64,000 nt of DNA, from the NCBI GenBank assembly GCA_035048485.1, contig CM068580.1:56931983-56995982 (forward strand), given 5' to 3'. The notes beneath the pieces are model-generated. The model did not search any database and was not told the origin of the DNA. It worked only from the letters and a program-made list of their open reading frames with translations. This stretch comes from Pteria penguin (Eukaryota > Mollusca > Bivalvia > Pterioida > Pteriidae). The position numbers were made by a program, and so were the translations under genes. Shown piece by piece: positions 1 through 11,892 of the stretch. How positions within the stretch are numbered: position 1 is the stretch's first letter; every line of letters begins with the position of its first letter.

Positions 1-539
1 TTACATTAATTGTCAATAAACAATGTCACTCAATGCTACTATATATGAGAGACTTGCATTAATGCCTCGGTGTATAAGATTTCAGAAGTTCTTGTTCTCT
101 TACAAAATATTTTTCTTAGAATAATTTTTACTTATTTAGCTGGTTGTTTTACACCATGTTAGATATGTTGCAGTTTTATTTTGTTTTATTGCATGTCCCT
201 AAGATTATACTTTTCTTGATAATTTGGACGGTTTGGACTGCAAACCGATTTACTACACAGTTTGCATGACTGTGCAAAGTCCAGGTACCGACTGTAACTG
301 TTGTATCAACAATCCACCCGACCGCTCTTCTCCCTCCACAAACAAGAGAGAGAAAAACAAAAACACGTTATAATATTACAGATGTGCGTAATTCACATCT
401 CATTTCCTATTTTATATGATGTTTTGTTCGCCATTTAACGGTACAATTTGATAATTTCATCCCCAAGTGTTTATTGCTGGTAGGAAAATGCAAATTTGAT
501 AGTTTCACAAGCTGGACAAAGATATTAGCACAGATTTGA
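1..539. other. Intergenic, AT-rich, no gene seen
   Basis: No convincing exon, splice pair or repeat family was recognised here. Stops are frequent in all frames. Confidence 0.4.
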
Positions 540-640
540 CATAGGTAGGTGATTACAATGAGTTCCCGAGTATTCCATTGTAATGCAATTGTAGTACCGA
601 CTAAGAACGGTCAATTGAGTGATCGTTAAATGCCGGACAT
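540..640 (+). repeat. Fragment of dispersed repeat family B
   Basis: The piece with 'gcaattgtagtaccgac' followed by 'aacggtcaatt' matches the segment near 24915-24960 and, in reverse complement, the one near 10170-10240. This is a short decayed copy of the same interspersed repeat. The family's transposition mechanism is unknown to me. Confidence 0.4.
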
Positions 641-780
641 CACACATTTTGGCATAGTTGTTCATTATGACGTCATAAATAAATGACCCGTCAAAAATGA
701 ATTTACCTATGACGTCACAATGGAATTACGTAATGGGCGTGGTTAAAGTTGGATCTGGAGATCCCTCAATAGAAATGACA

Positions 781-900
781 ATTGTTAACCAGCTGGTGGT
801 GTAAGCCTCTCTATGGGCCCACATTAACCAGTTGGTAGTTTCAGCCTCTCTATGGGCCAACATTAATCAGTTGGTGGTTTTAGCCTCTTTATGGACCCAC
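781..900. repeat. Minisatellite, 39-42-bp unit, three copies
   Basis: Three adjacent copies share the core 'agcctctctatgggcc' followed by 'cattaaccagttggt'. The first unit is about 42 bp and the next two about 39 bp. It does not continue downstream. Confidence 0.8.
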
Positions 901-904
901 TTTA

Positions 905-3155
905 ATGTTTTAAATGAAGTTTTATGGCTAAGTCACTGAAAGTTTTCTTTTCAGTCCTTTTTGCTTTTTAACTCATAGGCTCTGATTTTGCACCTATTAG
1001 CATTTGTTTTCTTTTATTCGCACCAAAATGAATTTATCTTTCCCAACGTATGAATCAGCTGACCACTTCCTTTTATTTACATTCGGAACTTTACAAAATG
1101 CCGTATTTTCTAAAAATGCTGAATACGTTGATACTTACATATACAGGTACTAAAATCCAAACGAATTCCAAATTCTAGTACAATAGAAACCAGAGTACGG
1201 TGCCATAAACTAAGAAAATGCTGGTGTCAATTATTATTTTATTTTAATTCATTCCATTGTCAAACGTTCAAATTAATTGTTGTGCATGATGGCTAAATTT
1301 TATTTATGAATAAAATACAATCCAAATTCCATTTATAAATATATTGTTGAATAGAAGAATTTCAAATTATGTATCAGATAGTGTCTTAGCATATAATGCC
1401 AGGCCTTGTTCTTATGCTTCAGATTTTGATCTCCTTTTGAATACAAATAAAGACGGTACACCATTATACTATGTGACAAACATCATTGCTTAATTTTACG
1501 CTTCAAATCTACGCTTTCAAATCTATGTATTACATTCTTTTTCCACCTGCATATGGTGTTTGTTGCTCTCAGTTAATTCGATATGCCAAAACTTGTTATG
1601 ATTATGGATTATTAATCTACGAAGTCGAACCATAAGATAAAAAAATGACATTACACGAATAAGAAAATTCATGTCTTCAGTCAATATTCTGCAAATTGTT
1701 GGACATTCTAATTTCCTCATTTAATTAGCGTAATTTTACATTGCTTATACAAAAAGTGACTGTTTACTGATTCGACTGCGTAATCGTGGCTATGTTGAAA
1801 TAAATATGTGGAACCTATGGAGTTATGATGTGTGTTAAATGTCGGAAGGGATGCACAATGACATCTGATCGAATTTCTGGTTTTCCAGAGATTCTTAATT
1901 GCACCTATTCTCCATTTTGTCTTGTATTATATTTTTATCTGATGATTTTTTGGCATTTAAGCATTTCATCATATATATGTAGACGTTAACATGTATAGAC
2001 ATTCAAGTACTTTCTTTTATTGATAAGAAAAGAAAAATATACCATGGCAATCACAGTAACCACTCAACGTCCTGTTAAAGTGGATCTGTTTCGATCTTTT
2101 TGCTTTGTTCTGAGATTTACCCGTGTAATTTGATTGCGTAATACCATAATAGATATTTTATTATTTTCTTGCTTCTATTTTCAAATATGTAGTCAAAATA
2201 TACCGTTTTTGAGTTCATTAGGTGTTGAAATCAGACAAGATATTAGAAAACTATTGAGAGTAGTTGAAATGTTGATAAATATTTACGGTAGTGTTTCAAT
2301 CCTTCATACTTCTAATTCAAACTAATATAATACACATCACTCCTTCGGGAATATCAGGTTCCATTCCCTGTCCTTATTTATGTACTAGAGAGGAATATTT
2401 AGGGTTTATTTCCCGGGTAAACACCTCATGACCATGATAATTGAATTAAATGTTTAAATAATTAATACCTGCCATGTCTACCTGTCGAATATTAGCCACA
2501 AATGTTAGGAGTGCATGGAATATCTAATGACACATGAGCTTATTTATATATAAATTCGTGATCTCTCTGATGGCATTGTCTCGAACTACGTTTGCAATTA
2601 TTTCAAGCAGATTGTACATAAACGTCTGTTACGCGTTGTTTAATATAAAGACAGTCAGATAAGGATTATTTTGCACATACTATTATCATTTTGATATTTG
2701 CATGTTGATGTAATTTAAGAAATGAATGTTATTCAAATTGTTGTTATGAAGGTTTGTATTACCGTCTGGAGCTTGACAAATTGAATGACACCCGGTAGTT
2801 GATGTTAGAAAAGAACAGAATGGACAAATATTATTTACTTTACCGTTTTCATAGCTAAGATCGGAAAAAAAAGAAGAGAAAATTATGTCATGGTAACCAC
2901 GGTAACTATCGATATGGAAACGGCTATATTGTTTGTAAACAAATGTGTATTGGAGCCTTTGTGTATTCATTCTATCGCGATTTTAATGGCTATTGCGTAT
3001 GTATATGCAAATATGAACAATTTAGTTTTCATTGTAGTCAATGCAGGGTGAAATCAAAATGAAAAATATGTTTTCATATTCACACATATATACATATATA
3101 TGTAAATTCAAAAAGTGAAAAACATAATCTTCTCAGCTTTATATATCTTATTCTA
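905..3155. other. Intergenic or intronic AT-rich DNA
   Basis: Only short ORFs occur and none has protein-like composition with splice signals. I see no recognised element. It may be an upstream intron of the plus-strand membrane-protein gene, but no exon supports that here. Confidence 0.4.
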
Positions 3156-3159
3156 TTAC

Positions 3160-3310
3160 AATGGCACTAACAACAATGTATCATAGTGGATATTTACGAA
3201 CCCCTGAAATGAAGAGGTGAAACCAGGTGCCCGGGAGGAGTGAGCGTCTCCTGTTTGGCTAGCACACCCGTCGTGAATGCCCATACATACAAACAAAACT
3301 TGTTTCGACA
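3160..3310 (-). repeat. PLE 3' region, dispersed repeat family A
   Basis: Read on the minus strand, this directly follows the GIY-YIG fragment and contains 'aggagacgctcactcctccc' then 'gggcacctggtttcacctct'. Related pieces lie at 3765-3850, 6440-6600, 15115-15165 and 16400-16560, and the unit of the 22.5-24.6 kb satellite is nearly the same sequence. It is probably the 3' untranslated end of the Penelope-like element. Confidence 0.6.
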
Positions 3311-3617
3311 TCTTGTTAAGGAAAGGTTTATATTTGTTGATGAAATCTTTTTTTTTTTCGATCATCATAATTGAGCAGTTGTCTGTTTAGTATATAGGCA
3401 TGATTTTAAGATTACCATTACTATAGTTATAAAGATGTTTACCTAGAATTACCACTCGGTTTTGTGAGTGTTTTACATCGGTTTTCTGCAAAGATATCCT
3501 GTAGGTGAAAAATTGTGTTGACCCAACACATTCTCCCGTACATTTGTCATATGATACGGCATATATTACATTTTTAGAATTACTAAATAGTTTCCGTTTT
3601 ACGGGGTTTCCTTCCAT
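3310..3617 (-). pseudogene. GIY-YIG endonuclease domain of a Penelope-like element
   Basis: The minus-strand frame reads 'SKNVIYAVSYDKCTGECVGS' and continues with a histidine-rich stretch. After one in-frame stop it ends in 'FINKYKPFLNK'. This matches the end of Penelope-like elements: the 'NVIYAI..C' and 'YVGST' motifs of GIY-YIG nucleases, then the C-terminal 'YFI..FKP.LN'. In PLEs the domain nicks target DNA for insertion. It lies downstream of the RT fragment at 3960-4440, the canonical order. Stops show it is inactive. The family call is firm; the exact PLE clade is not. Confidence 0.7.
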
Positions 3618-3764
3618 AATTTTATATATGCATTTTTTACACCTACAATTTCAGAATGTTCAGTATCAAATATTTTGTTTTAGCAGATGTAAGTAAAGAG
3701 GTAAGGTATCGAGCGGTGGTCAATAAGGAACGTCTTTTGTACTAGACAAAATAGAAATATTGTC

Positions 3765-3850
3765 TATCATGGACCCCTGAAAGAGACAGAGGTGGGATCA
3801 GGTTCCAGCATCCCCTGCTGACCAATAACACCTACTGCAATACCATAATA
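3765..3850 (-). repeat. Dispersed repeat family A, decayed copy
   Basis: It has the same layout as the copy at 3190-3300: 'acccctgaaa', then 'aggtgggatcagg', then 'cccctgctgacc'. It lies between the RT and GIY-YIG parts of the decayed PLE, so it was probably inserted or duplicated there. Confidence 0.5.
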
Positions 3851-3959
3851 TTATTTGAACTACTATTATTCGTAGTCATATGAGGTGGTAGCGGTAACTC
3901 CGTCGCAATCCCTTTAACAAGGATTACATTCAAATAAGAGAGTCAACACGTCAGAAAAT

Positions 3960-4445
3960 GATTTTCGATTGGCGCAAATATTACGTCTTCACTCAGTGGC
4001 TTGCTACGTAAATAAAACCATAATCTGAAGAAGCTCTAGCATATCGGATACGTTGAGACATATACACAATACGCAGGTGATATTATTACACGTGTATTGA
4101 AAGGTAACAGTAGGAAAAAATGAAATCGTCACGTCACGTTCAAAATGTGAAGTAGTTAGTTTACCATCTTTGTCAATATTCAGTAGAAGATGTACGTACC
4201 AGAAGCAGGAACAGAATTCTGTTGTGTCTCTAATTTCGAATATTGCGTGTACATATGTATCAAGGTTTTTAATATCTATAAACAATACATCATAAATATA
4301 TCGGAATGTTGAATTTAAGGGTTTTGCAATTTGCTTTTTTCTGCAAAGATTTTGTAACAATTCAGCTTCGTATGAATAAAAGAATAAATCTCAAATTATG
4401 AGAACTTCAGTTTCCGAAAAGATTTTCAATACCCAAAACTAATTA
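3960..4445 (-). pseudogene. Reverse transcriptase fragment, Penelope-like, decayed
   Basis: The minus strand reads 'DLFLYSYEAELLQNLCRKK', then 'LNSTFRYIYDVLFI', then 'LLNIDKDGKLTTS'. Elements of this type usually show 'ADLFLYSYE', 'FRYIDDVLS' and 'YLDILLNID'. The catalytic Asp-Asp pair, expected as Y-I-D-D, reads Y-I-Y-D here, so the enzyme is dead. The end, 'TFQYTCNNI', corresponds to the region before the RT thumb. With the GIY-YIG fragment downstream this makes a degraded canonical PLE of at least 1.1 kb. Confidence 0.65.
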
Positions 4446-5300
4446 ACACTTTCTCTTAAGTAGATGATATCCGAGTACTTTTGAAGCTTCTTTTAACTGC
4501 AGATAGTATTTGGTGAAAAGGACTGTTAGAAATTTGGTGAAGTATATATTAGATCCTTCAATATATCTTTGTACAGATTTTTATGAAGTTTAGGAAATCA
4601 AATGCAAAAGGTTGACGGATGTTCCTTGTTAGTTTACCGATACGTGATTTTATCAAACTACTAACACTTTTAACCCATTCAGACCAAACATGTTCAACTC
4701 CACGTCTTCATGCTGAGCTCATCTTCTGGTATAATCCTCTATAGAATTCATTAAAATATTAAAATACTTACACCCAATTATTTGTTTTAACGTTCTTTAG
4801 CTGTCCCCTTCTTTTGATAATTGATACATCATTTATGATTGTATTCATATGATCGTCCGTTTTTAAATATTTGAATGCTTCTGTAAACTTTCTGGATACT
4901 GTTTGTTATTGTATGTTGATACAAATGCTAACGAAAGTCTCGTATCTTTCATTTTTCCTTCCATTTGCGCGATCTGATATGAGTTATAACCTTAAGAATC
5001 TAACTTATATGATGTAGCTCTTTTGTTAAGAAATTACGTATAGTTATGGTCTATCTACCTTCCTTTTCACGCTTTTGCTGACATACTTAGGTTGTTTTAA
5101 TCAATTTAAGTACTTTTCTGCTTCTTGTCCACTGACAGTATCGAATTGCGAATTGATTGGTAATTACATTTTCACCACTATTTATCATTATTTCAACATA
5201 CTGTCACGACATTATATATTTAAGGATAAAATCTTCGTGTTGCTCAATTTACCGACAGAAATGCTTGCATGTTTGTATTATGTAAATCATAAGAGATCGT
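4446..5300 (-). mobile_element. Probable 5' part of the decayed retroelement
   Basis: On the minus strand the stretch near 4780-4900 reads protein-like, for example 'RKFTEAFKYLKTDDHMNTII' followed by 'VSIIKRRGQLKNV'. A second stretch near 4600-4720 reads 'WSEWVKSVSSLIKSRIGKL'. Stops and frame changes interrupt them. Position and strand fit the N-terminal part of the PLE next to it, but I do not recognise the peptide, so this is inference. Confidence 0.35.
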
Positions 5301-5579
5301 AACAGAAAGTCTATTGGATAGGTATGCCAACAATTTTGGAGAGTTTTTTTGGTCTAAGTAGAGGCATATGGTTATATTTTGATGAATTCACCAGGCCAAG
5401 TTTTAGTGCTTCTGTACTGACTCGAAATATATATATAAAATTTACTGACAAAAGTTTGTAAATTCTTCTTGAGCTAAGGAGTACCTCAATTGTGCAGAAC
5501 TATGTCTTTTGATTGGTTCTTTGACGATAACTTTTTATCAGATTATTAATCGGTTCGCTTTTTAATCATTCATATTTTG

Positions 5580-6600
5580 CATTTCCACAGTTTCGGACTT
5601 GATCATCAATGAAAAGACATAAGTACATTAATAAATATATGTTTATATCTCCAGATATTTAGTCACATATTATTAGAATGTTTATCAGAGAAACCAGAAA
5701 TAAATTAGTAGTTCACACATTCCTGATATGTGTGAATGTAGAAAGTTTGATGATATATGAATTATTTAGAAGCTTTAAAATAATTAATCGGCATACTCTT
5801 AAATAAGCTTAATTGGTCTTTTCATTTGTGCATAATAAACAATATCGATATACTGTATGTTTTCTGCAATTTTATACTTATACGGGAAAGTGTTCTCCAC
5901 ACAAACATGGTAATTCAACAAAACGTGTTTGTGAAACACTACGCCCCCGATGTGCAATAAAATTCCAGTAAAGTACATTTTCAGATGTAGATCAAAGTGA
6001 TGTCTTATAATTTAAATATTATAACTATGGTAAGCAGTTTTCTAAATTAAGATCAAACGTGAATGTCACAAAGAAACAGATGTATCGATCTGGGATATAA
6101 AAAGAAATAAATCTTCAACTTGTCACATTAAAAAAAAAAATTCTTCATTTGGTACATGGCAAACTACAAAAGAATTTATGAGCAACGTATTGAAGGCTTT
6201 ATTCTATTCTTCAAAGTATGTTGTTAAATTTTAGACAATGCTAATATGTAGTTGAGTTATGAAGTATGTTTATCTGCGCGTAAAATGAACACCGACACAC
6301 ATAAAAATAGATGGACAAATAGCTGTTCGATTTTATCATTATTATTATAATCTTAGTCCTTCGTGTTCTTGTCTCCTTCATGTATTTATACGTGTATATT
6401 TATGTATTTACTTCCTCGAATTGAAAGGACTTTTGCTTTTCATGCAACCAGGGGACGCTTACTCCTCCCGGGCACCTGGAGTTTATTGGGGTTTGCATTT
6501 CTCTGAATATGACACTATACATGATATTGTCCTTTTATTCCATGAACTATGAGATGTGGTTTGCCCTTCGGTACTTCTTCGTTTTTTCCTTCTAGTTCGG
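5580..6600 (+). repeat. Dispersed repeat fragments, including family A copy at 6440-6600
   Basis: The segment at 5585-5660 ('tttccacagttt', 'agacataagt') matches 16270-16330. The segment at 6440-6600 ('ggggacgcttactcctcccg' to 'tacttcttcgtt') matches 16400-16570, including the shared stretch 'gtttgcattt..tctgaatat'. These look like divergent copies of one interspersed element. DNA between the two fragments is AT-rich with nothing recognised. Confidence 0.55.
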
Positions 6601-8215
6601 ATAAAGTAAACAAAGGAAATCGAAGATTCATTATTTAAACCATTTATACAAAACTTGCTTTATGGTGATACGATATGAAACAGTAGATATCACGTTGTCC
6701 GTCTATTAAATATTATATGCGGGCCTGTGTTACGTGGGCACCATAGGGAAAAAGAAAAATAGTCGCTTAAGGCATGCGTCTCTAAATACAAGTTGATTTT
6801 GTGTAGACATTAAGAAGGAAACAAGAAAGTTGATAACTTGAAACAGGTAAAATTTTGCTTCATATAGAAGATTTTAAAGCAGTAAGCAGAGTTCTAGAAG
6901 AACGGAAGGCTATATGCTAAGAGACATAACTCGCACTGCAAGCAATGCGAAACAATTCACTTACTCTACCGTTATCTAGATTAAGGAGTGATATTGGATA
7001 TCATTCCCAACAGGGTATAAAGATTCCGGAATGTCATAACAAAGCGCTTTATAAGGGAATAGACACTTCATGACATAAGATGATGCGTGGTATTTTGTCA
7101 TCTTGGTGACGTACTTTTAGATAAGAACACTTAGAGCCTTATGTGACTGATTTCTATTTCGATTTTAATGTTGGCGTATTGGATCCAGATTGTTCTCATA
7201 GTAGTGTATGTATAGATCTAAGGTAAGGTCTGCAATGTGTTATGATACATTTTCATTAATAAATTAAATTAATGTGTGAAAAGAGTTCTGATGGACTCTG
7301 TAAGAGTCAAGTTTCATTCTCATTATTTTGGCAGTGGAATCATAAATGACAGGCTAGCAGGTAGGAGATGCTTCCACAGATTTGTGTATTTACGCACTCC
7401 GTTTGTCTGTTTTACTTGGCAATGAAGCGACGTACAAGTAATTCTACTTTATTTGCTGTAATGGTGAAAATTTTAAAAACAACTTTTAGATTTATGCACT
7501 GTTACTAATAATATGGCACTATGGGCCCGTTTATTTTATCATTATTTTTAGGTGTACCTACAATTATTGCTATCTTTTACGGTCACGGATAGTTTAATAA
7601 TATAAATTGCATAATACAGTAATGGTAATTTCATACTTTCCTGAGAAAATTAAATATAAAACTTCTTTATAGATCATGTAAAAAGTTACTGAAAATACTG
7701 AAGTTTTGGGTGAACCTGAGATTTTTCGCAGCAGCAATATGATAAGTAAATTAATCCATGAATTATATATCGTAAAGAAAGTAAGTAAGTATATAATGCT
7801 TACTTATGTGTATAATTGTTTTAGGCCCTTGCATGATATAGGTTTGCTTTGCTGCTTTAAAACAATGCATTTGATTTTTGCATTTTAAGTTTAGTGCAAA
7901 CAGTTCAGTTCTAAAACATCTGTTCTTGTGTTGTATGATTATAGATAGTCAATCCATGAACGTGAGGACTTGGGTTCGATACAGCCGATAAGTATTCAGA
8001 AAAGGTCCAAACCATCATAACATAATTTTTCAACAGACATACATTGATAGACATACACACATAAATACATAGTCATGAAAAGTATCTTTAAACATCACTA
8101 GACAATCGTTTAGATGTCTTCGTGTAATCGTTCATAACTGAACTATCGTTCACGACTGTCCTAGAATCGTTCATAGAAATGAACGTTATGCTTTATACTT
8201 TTCTATGATGTTTGA
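6601..8215. other. Intergenic or intronic, nothing recognised
   Basis: One short plus-strand ORF near 7706-7888 ends close to a donor-like GTAAGT at 7781, but no convincing acceptor or protein composition supports an exon. The rest is AT-rich sequence. Confidence 0.35.
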
Positions 8216-8381
8216 TTCAATTTTAAATGATGCAAGGGGACTTTTACCGGAAAGCCACTTTTTACTGGAATTTTCATCATGACATTAATGCTTGGAATGT
8301 GACATTACAGTAACATGACACGAATATAAACAGCAAAACAGCATGTCCCCTGTATTGCCCCTTACATCATGTAAAATTGAA
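8216..8381. mobile_element. MITE-like element with 24-bp terminal inverted repeats
   Basis: The left end 'ttcaattttaaatgatgcaa' plus 'gggg' is mirrored at the right end as 'ccccttacatcatg' plus 'taaaattgaa'. Only two mismatches fall in 24 bp. There is no coding capacity. The termini resemble those of the element at 19404-19587 ('tttacatgat'). Confidence 0.65.
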
Positions 8382-8454
8382 GGTAGGTATATCATCCGTT
8401 GCATAATCACATCAATAACACTATAAGTACATTGCGTCATGTTTCTCATTTCAG

Positions 8455-8514
8455 AAAGTCAAACATTGTGAAAAGATCAGAATGCGGACGTCAACACCAT
8501 ATTCATCACAGTCA
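8455..8514 (+). CDS. Candidate extracellular-stalk exon of the membrane-protein gene
   Basis: This 60-nt exon has a good acceptor (pyrimidine-rich, then TTTCAG) and a strong donor (TCA|GTAAGT). In the phase that fits the next exon it reads 'KVKHCEKIRMRTSTPYSSQS' without a stop, joining in phase 0 to 'KYSNHGGG' at 11744. A Ser/Thr-rich stalk just outside a membrane helix is plausible. The gap to the next exon is about 3.2 kb. Support is only splice consensus and phase, so another upstream exon could be the true partner. Confidence 0.35.
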
Positions 8515-9355
8515 GTAAGTCATTTGATACCAGTAAGCTTTAACACAATCATCATCAATAAGGCATTATACAATCTACCTATTTTAATTGACATAACTTA
8601 ACTAAGTATTTGTTGCAGAGAATGTGTGAATGAGTAAATGTGTGAAAGTGCTTACGTTTAATTAGTAATTAGCATTTGAAGTAGATACTTTACCATACAC
8701 AAAATTACAAAACACAAACTTTTTAACAAGTTTTCTTTTCAGAACACACCTTTCATCTATATATTTTATTTTATGTCATCCACGAGTTTCTCTCCCCAAG
8801 TAGTTTCGGAAATGGTGAATTCACTAACAAGAAAAGATCTCTCGGAATTTGAGTTCTCTGATAATACCAAAAGTTAACAATGCAATGTATGGTGTATAAG
8901 GATTTCTGAAAGCGTCATTGATACTTCGTACCAACATGAAAAAGGAAATTCAAAACGGAAAACAGATTAAATCAATCTTCATAATCATCCTCCCACATTG
9001 ATATCTCTAATAGTTTCTATCATAGTTACCACCTAATCTGTAACGCATCAGTAGTGAACACGTGCTTTCCAATATAGCGTCAATGGCACTTAACTTATCA
9101 TATGTCTATATGGACATAATTTCAATTCAAATAACCGCCACTCGCCGAACATAATCTTCGGATGTAGAGAGATCATTGTCGGAGGATGTTACCTAATGAT
9201 ATGTTTGAAGTGACATTTAAGGTAGGTAATATGTCTTTTAAAGGTAAATCTACTGCTAAGTGTAGATTGTTTACGTAGAGTATACCATAAGGATCGAGAT
9301 TATAAATTTGACTAAATTTCGACACTTAAAAAATCTTTGATATCATAATTTTTAA
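8515..9355. other. Putative intron, AT-rich
   Basis: No exon or repeat family recognised. If 8455-8514 is an exon, this is the start of a 3.2-kb intron that also holds the SINEs at 9.36-10.7 kb. Confidence 0.35.
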
Positions 9356-9658
9356 GTGGAAGGCGATTGATTGATTGATTGATTTTTGTTTAACGTTACA
9401 CCACGAATATTTCACGTATATTGTGACGGCATCTGCCGGATGCGGGGCATAAAAATTTTGACATTTGCAACGGACCAACCCGAAGCAGTGAGGGATCTTT
9501 AACGTGCCATGCATACCACGACACGGGGTCTCGGTTTTTACTGTCTCATCCGAAAGACAGTACACCGGCATGACCAGAGCGGGAATCGAACCCCGGCCTC
9601 CCTATCAGGAATCCAGCGCGATACCACTAGGCCACGCCGGCTTCATGTGGAAGGCGAT
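9356..9658 (-). mobile_element. tRNA-derived SINE with 12-bp target-site duplication
   Basis: This is a full-length copy in reverse orientation. The tRNA-like head is at the right: 'gccggcgtggcctagtgg' as A box and 'ggttcgattcccgc' as B box, in reverse complement. A conserved core and an (AATC)n tail follow at the left. A perfect 12-bp duplication, GTGGAAGGCGAT, flanks it at 9356-9367 and 9647-9658. Such elements are moved by LINE-encoded machinery. The intact promoter boxes and duplication suggest fairly recent insertion. Confidence 0.9.
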
Positions 9659-10064
9659 GATGATGTATGAAAATTTTGAAAAAAGTAGGAATCTCTGAAT
9701 CGCTTTCTATATATTATACATTTAGTGAGATATCGACTTTTTTATATTAAGGTATAGTATGTATTTATTCATTTAGAATTTGCAAATTGTAACTAAGCCT
9801 ATCATGTAAATGAAAATAATAACGCATTAGGCCTTAGGAAAATTTATTATTATTGTCATAAGACTTATATATAACCTTTTGTCTGACAACATAAATATTT
9901 GATTTAAACAAATTTTGATATTAAATATAATATATTATATCGCTATGTGCGTTTGAAATATCACTACATATTACATTTATCAATATATGTAAATAAAACC
10001 ACTTCCGTTTTTACGAACATATTAAATATAATTAACATATAATTTTAAACAAAAGTTACCTTTA

Positions 10065-10260
10065 TCATTTTTTAATGTGTGTCCTTTGATTGTGCTGCTT
10101 TTGTGGTGAGTAAGTGGAAAAGTGGACGCCCGTAAACTGGTTAACCACACAAATGAGTGACGTTTATTACTTTAATTGACCGACCTAAGTCGGTATCGTG
10201 GGTGCAACACAATCGAATATTTTTGTAATATCGTTTTCCCGTGTATATTTGACTAGTACC
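10065..10260 (-). repeat. Dispersed repeat family B
   Basis: The reverse complement matches 24910-25045: 'cctttgattgtgctgctttt' pairs with 'agcagaacaatcaaagg', and 'gaccgacctaagtcggtatc' with 'gataccgacttaggacggtc'. The copies are diverged. Confidence 0.6.
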
Positions 10261-10454
10261 ATGCTTTGTGTGCATGTTGTTGGTGATTTATGTCATACAT
10301 CTTTGTCAGATGTCCTCTGTTTTCTCTTCTTTGTACTTCACTAATTCGAAAATATTAACTAGAAAAAAAACGTGGATAAACAGACAATATGATTTTCGGT
10401 ATTAGAAATATGAAGTGATGACAAATATCGACACGACTGATTAATATCATTTCC

Positions 10455-10712
10455 TATGTCACCTCACGGTTATTTCACGTATATGGTGATAGCATTTGAC
10501 TGATGCATTGAATAGAAATTTATACTTTTGCAACGGACCCACCCGCAGAAGTGACGGATCCTTTAAGCGCCACGCCTACCGTGACATGGGACAGCGGTTT
10601 TCATTGTCTCATTTGAAAGCCAGAACAACCGTGTACCTTCGGTAGGAGTTCGGGACCTCTTGATCACTAGCCGAGCATTTCATCTACTGGGCTACACCGA
10701 CTTATTGATATG
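10455..10712 (-). mobile_element. tRNA-derived SINE, diverged copy
   Basis: It is the same family and orientation as the copy at 9356-9658: 'atttcacgtatatggtga', 'tttgcaacggaccca', 'cgccacgcctaccgtgacat', then a degenerate tRNA head at the right. Several substitutions in the B box suggest an older insertion. No clear target duplication. Confidence 0.8.
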
Positions 10713-11450
10713 AGAAGATGATTGTGTACTCAGTACGTTCAGATGTAAATAGCTCTCATCCCTAAATACCATATCTATTGCACTGATATTGTTATTTAAA
10801 ATTAAATTATGTGATCTAGCAGATATAATGACTTTTATGTAAGTAAATCATAGAGTGTTTATCAACACAATAATCTCTATATTGGAATAGCCACCCCCCC
10901 CTATAAATAAAAAATCGGGTTTATTTTTCCAGCAAACCTACAAGGTGGTGTGCCCCAGTTCCCTTAACTCGGTTGGCACTTGTTGCAAGACATAGATCTT
11001 TGCAAATTGTCTTTGCTAATATGTCGAGAATTTCTGTACAATAAAGCCGCAAATAAATGCAGAGTCGTGAATATAACAATTTAGGAAATTACTTAGGAGA
11101 TCCTTTCTCCGTTATTGATAAGTAAGACTTCATATCGGTTTTGACATTCGTAATACAGTTTGCTGTTGGGGTATCATATTTAAACTCACTACCTACACTT
11201 CATATTATACTAGAACACGTGGGCTAAAATCTTGAGTAAAAAGATAATTAATGGAGTAGATAATTAAGTAAATATAGAAATACTTAATGGAGTAGCCATT
11301 AACTTTATATTATCTCCTTCAACTGCGTCAAATGCCTTTTTTATCCTTTTCTTTCTCACGGAGATACAAATAATCTGCAAATACAAAAAAGACATCATAA
11401 TGGTAAATGCTTTAGATGGTTTGACTGGTATTTTTGTTGTGGTTTTTTTT
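10713..11450. other. Putative intron
   Basis: AT-rich DNA upstream of the membrane-domain exon, ending in long poly-T runs at about 11438-11490. No gene features. Confidence 0.4.
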
Positions 11451-11545
11451 TTTCTTGTTTTTCTTTATTTTTTTTTTTTTTTTTTTTTTTTGCACTGGGA
11501 CTGTTTCACACATAATTGAATCATGTTAATAATTCACTCAATAAT

Positions 11546-11712
11546 CACAAGACAATGCACCCTACAGTTATAGATATATCCAGGATTAATTACAAGACAG
11601 TGCACCCTACAGTTATAGATATATCCAGGATTAATCACAAGACAATGCACCCTAAAGTTATATATATAGGATTAATCACAAAACAATGCACCCTACAGTT
11701 ATATATATATGC
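11546..11712. repeat. Minisatellite, 45-bp unit, about 3.7 copies
   Basis: The unit starts 'cacaagacaatgcaccctac' and ends 'ccaggattaat'. The later copies lose part of the unit and turn into TA repeats. It ends about 30 bp upstream of the acceptor of the transmembrane exon, where branch point and pyrimidine tract would lie. Confidence 0.85.
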
Positions 11713-11743
11713 ATGTATTTATGCTTAATGGTACTTTTTACAG

Positions 11744-11892
11744 AAGTACAGCAATCATGGTGGTGGTGCGGCTGTACCTCCCTATGTGACACTTGGTATT
11801 TTGGTGGCGGGTGTACTCGGTGGATTGGCCATAGTTATTGCAGTGATTCTATGCTGCAAATATTGTGTAAATCGCAACAAAGGACGTGAAAG
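11744..11892 (+). CDS. Transmembrane exon of a single-pass membrane protein
   Basis: Acceptor TTTTTACAG|AAG and donor AAAG|GTAATG bound a 149-nt exon. In the phase shared with four later exons it reads a short Gly-rich stalk ('KYSNHGGGAAVPPYVTLG'), then about 23 hydrophobic residues ('ILVAGVLGGLAIVIAVIL'). 'CCKYCVNRNKGRE' follows. The basic residues and cysteines after the helix indicate a type I orientation and possible palmitoylation, which is inference. This is the membrane anchor of the gene continuing to 18554. The ectodomain exons must lie upstream, mostly outside what I can recognise. Family not recognised. Confidence 0.75.

Noticed and set aside
1523..1720. Short ORFs across 1.5-3.0 kb
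   Set aside because: Under 100 codons, no domain, no splice consensus; expected by chance in this much sequence.
7700..7790. Possible exon before GTAAGT at 7781
   Set aside because: No usable acceptor or convincing peptide; phase with later exons could not be tested.
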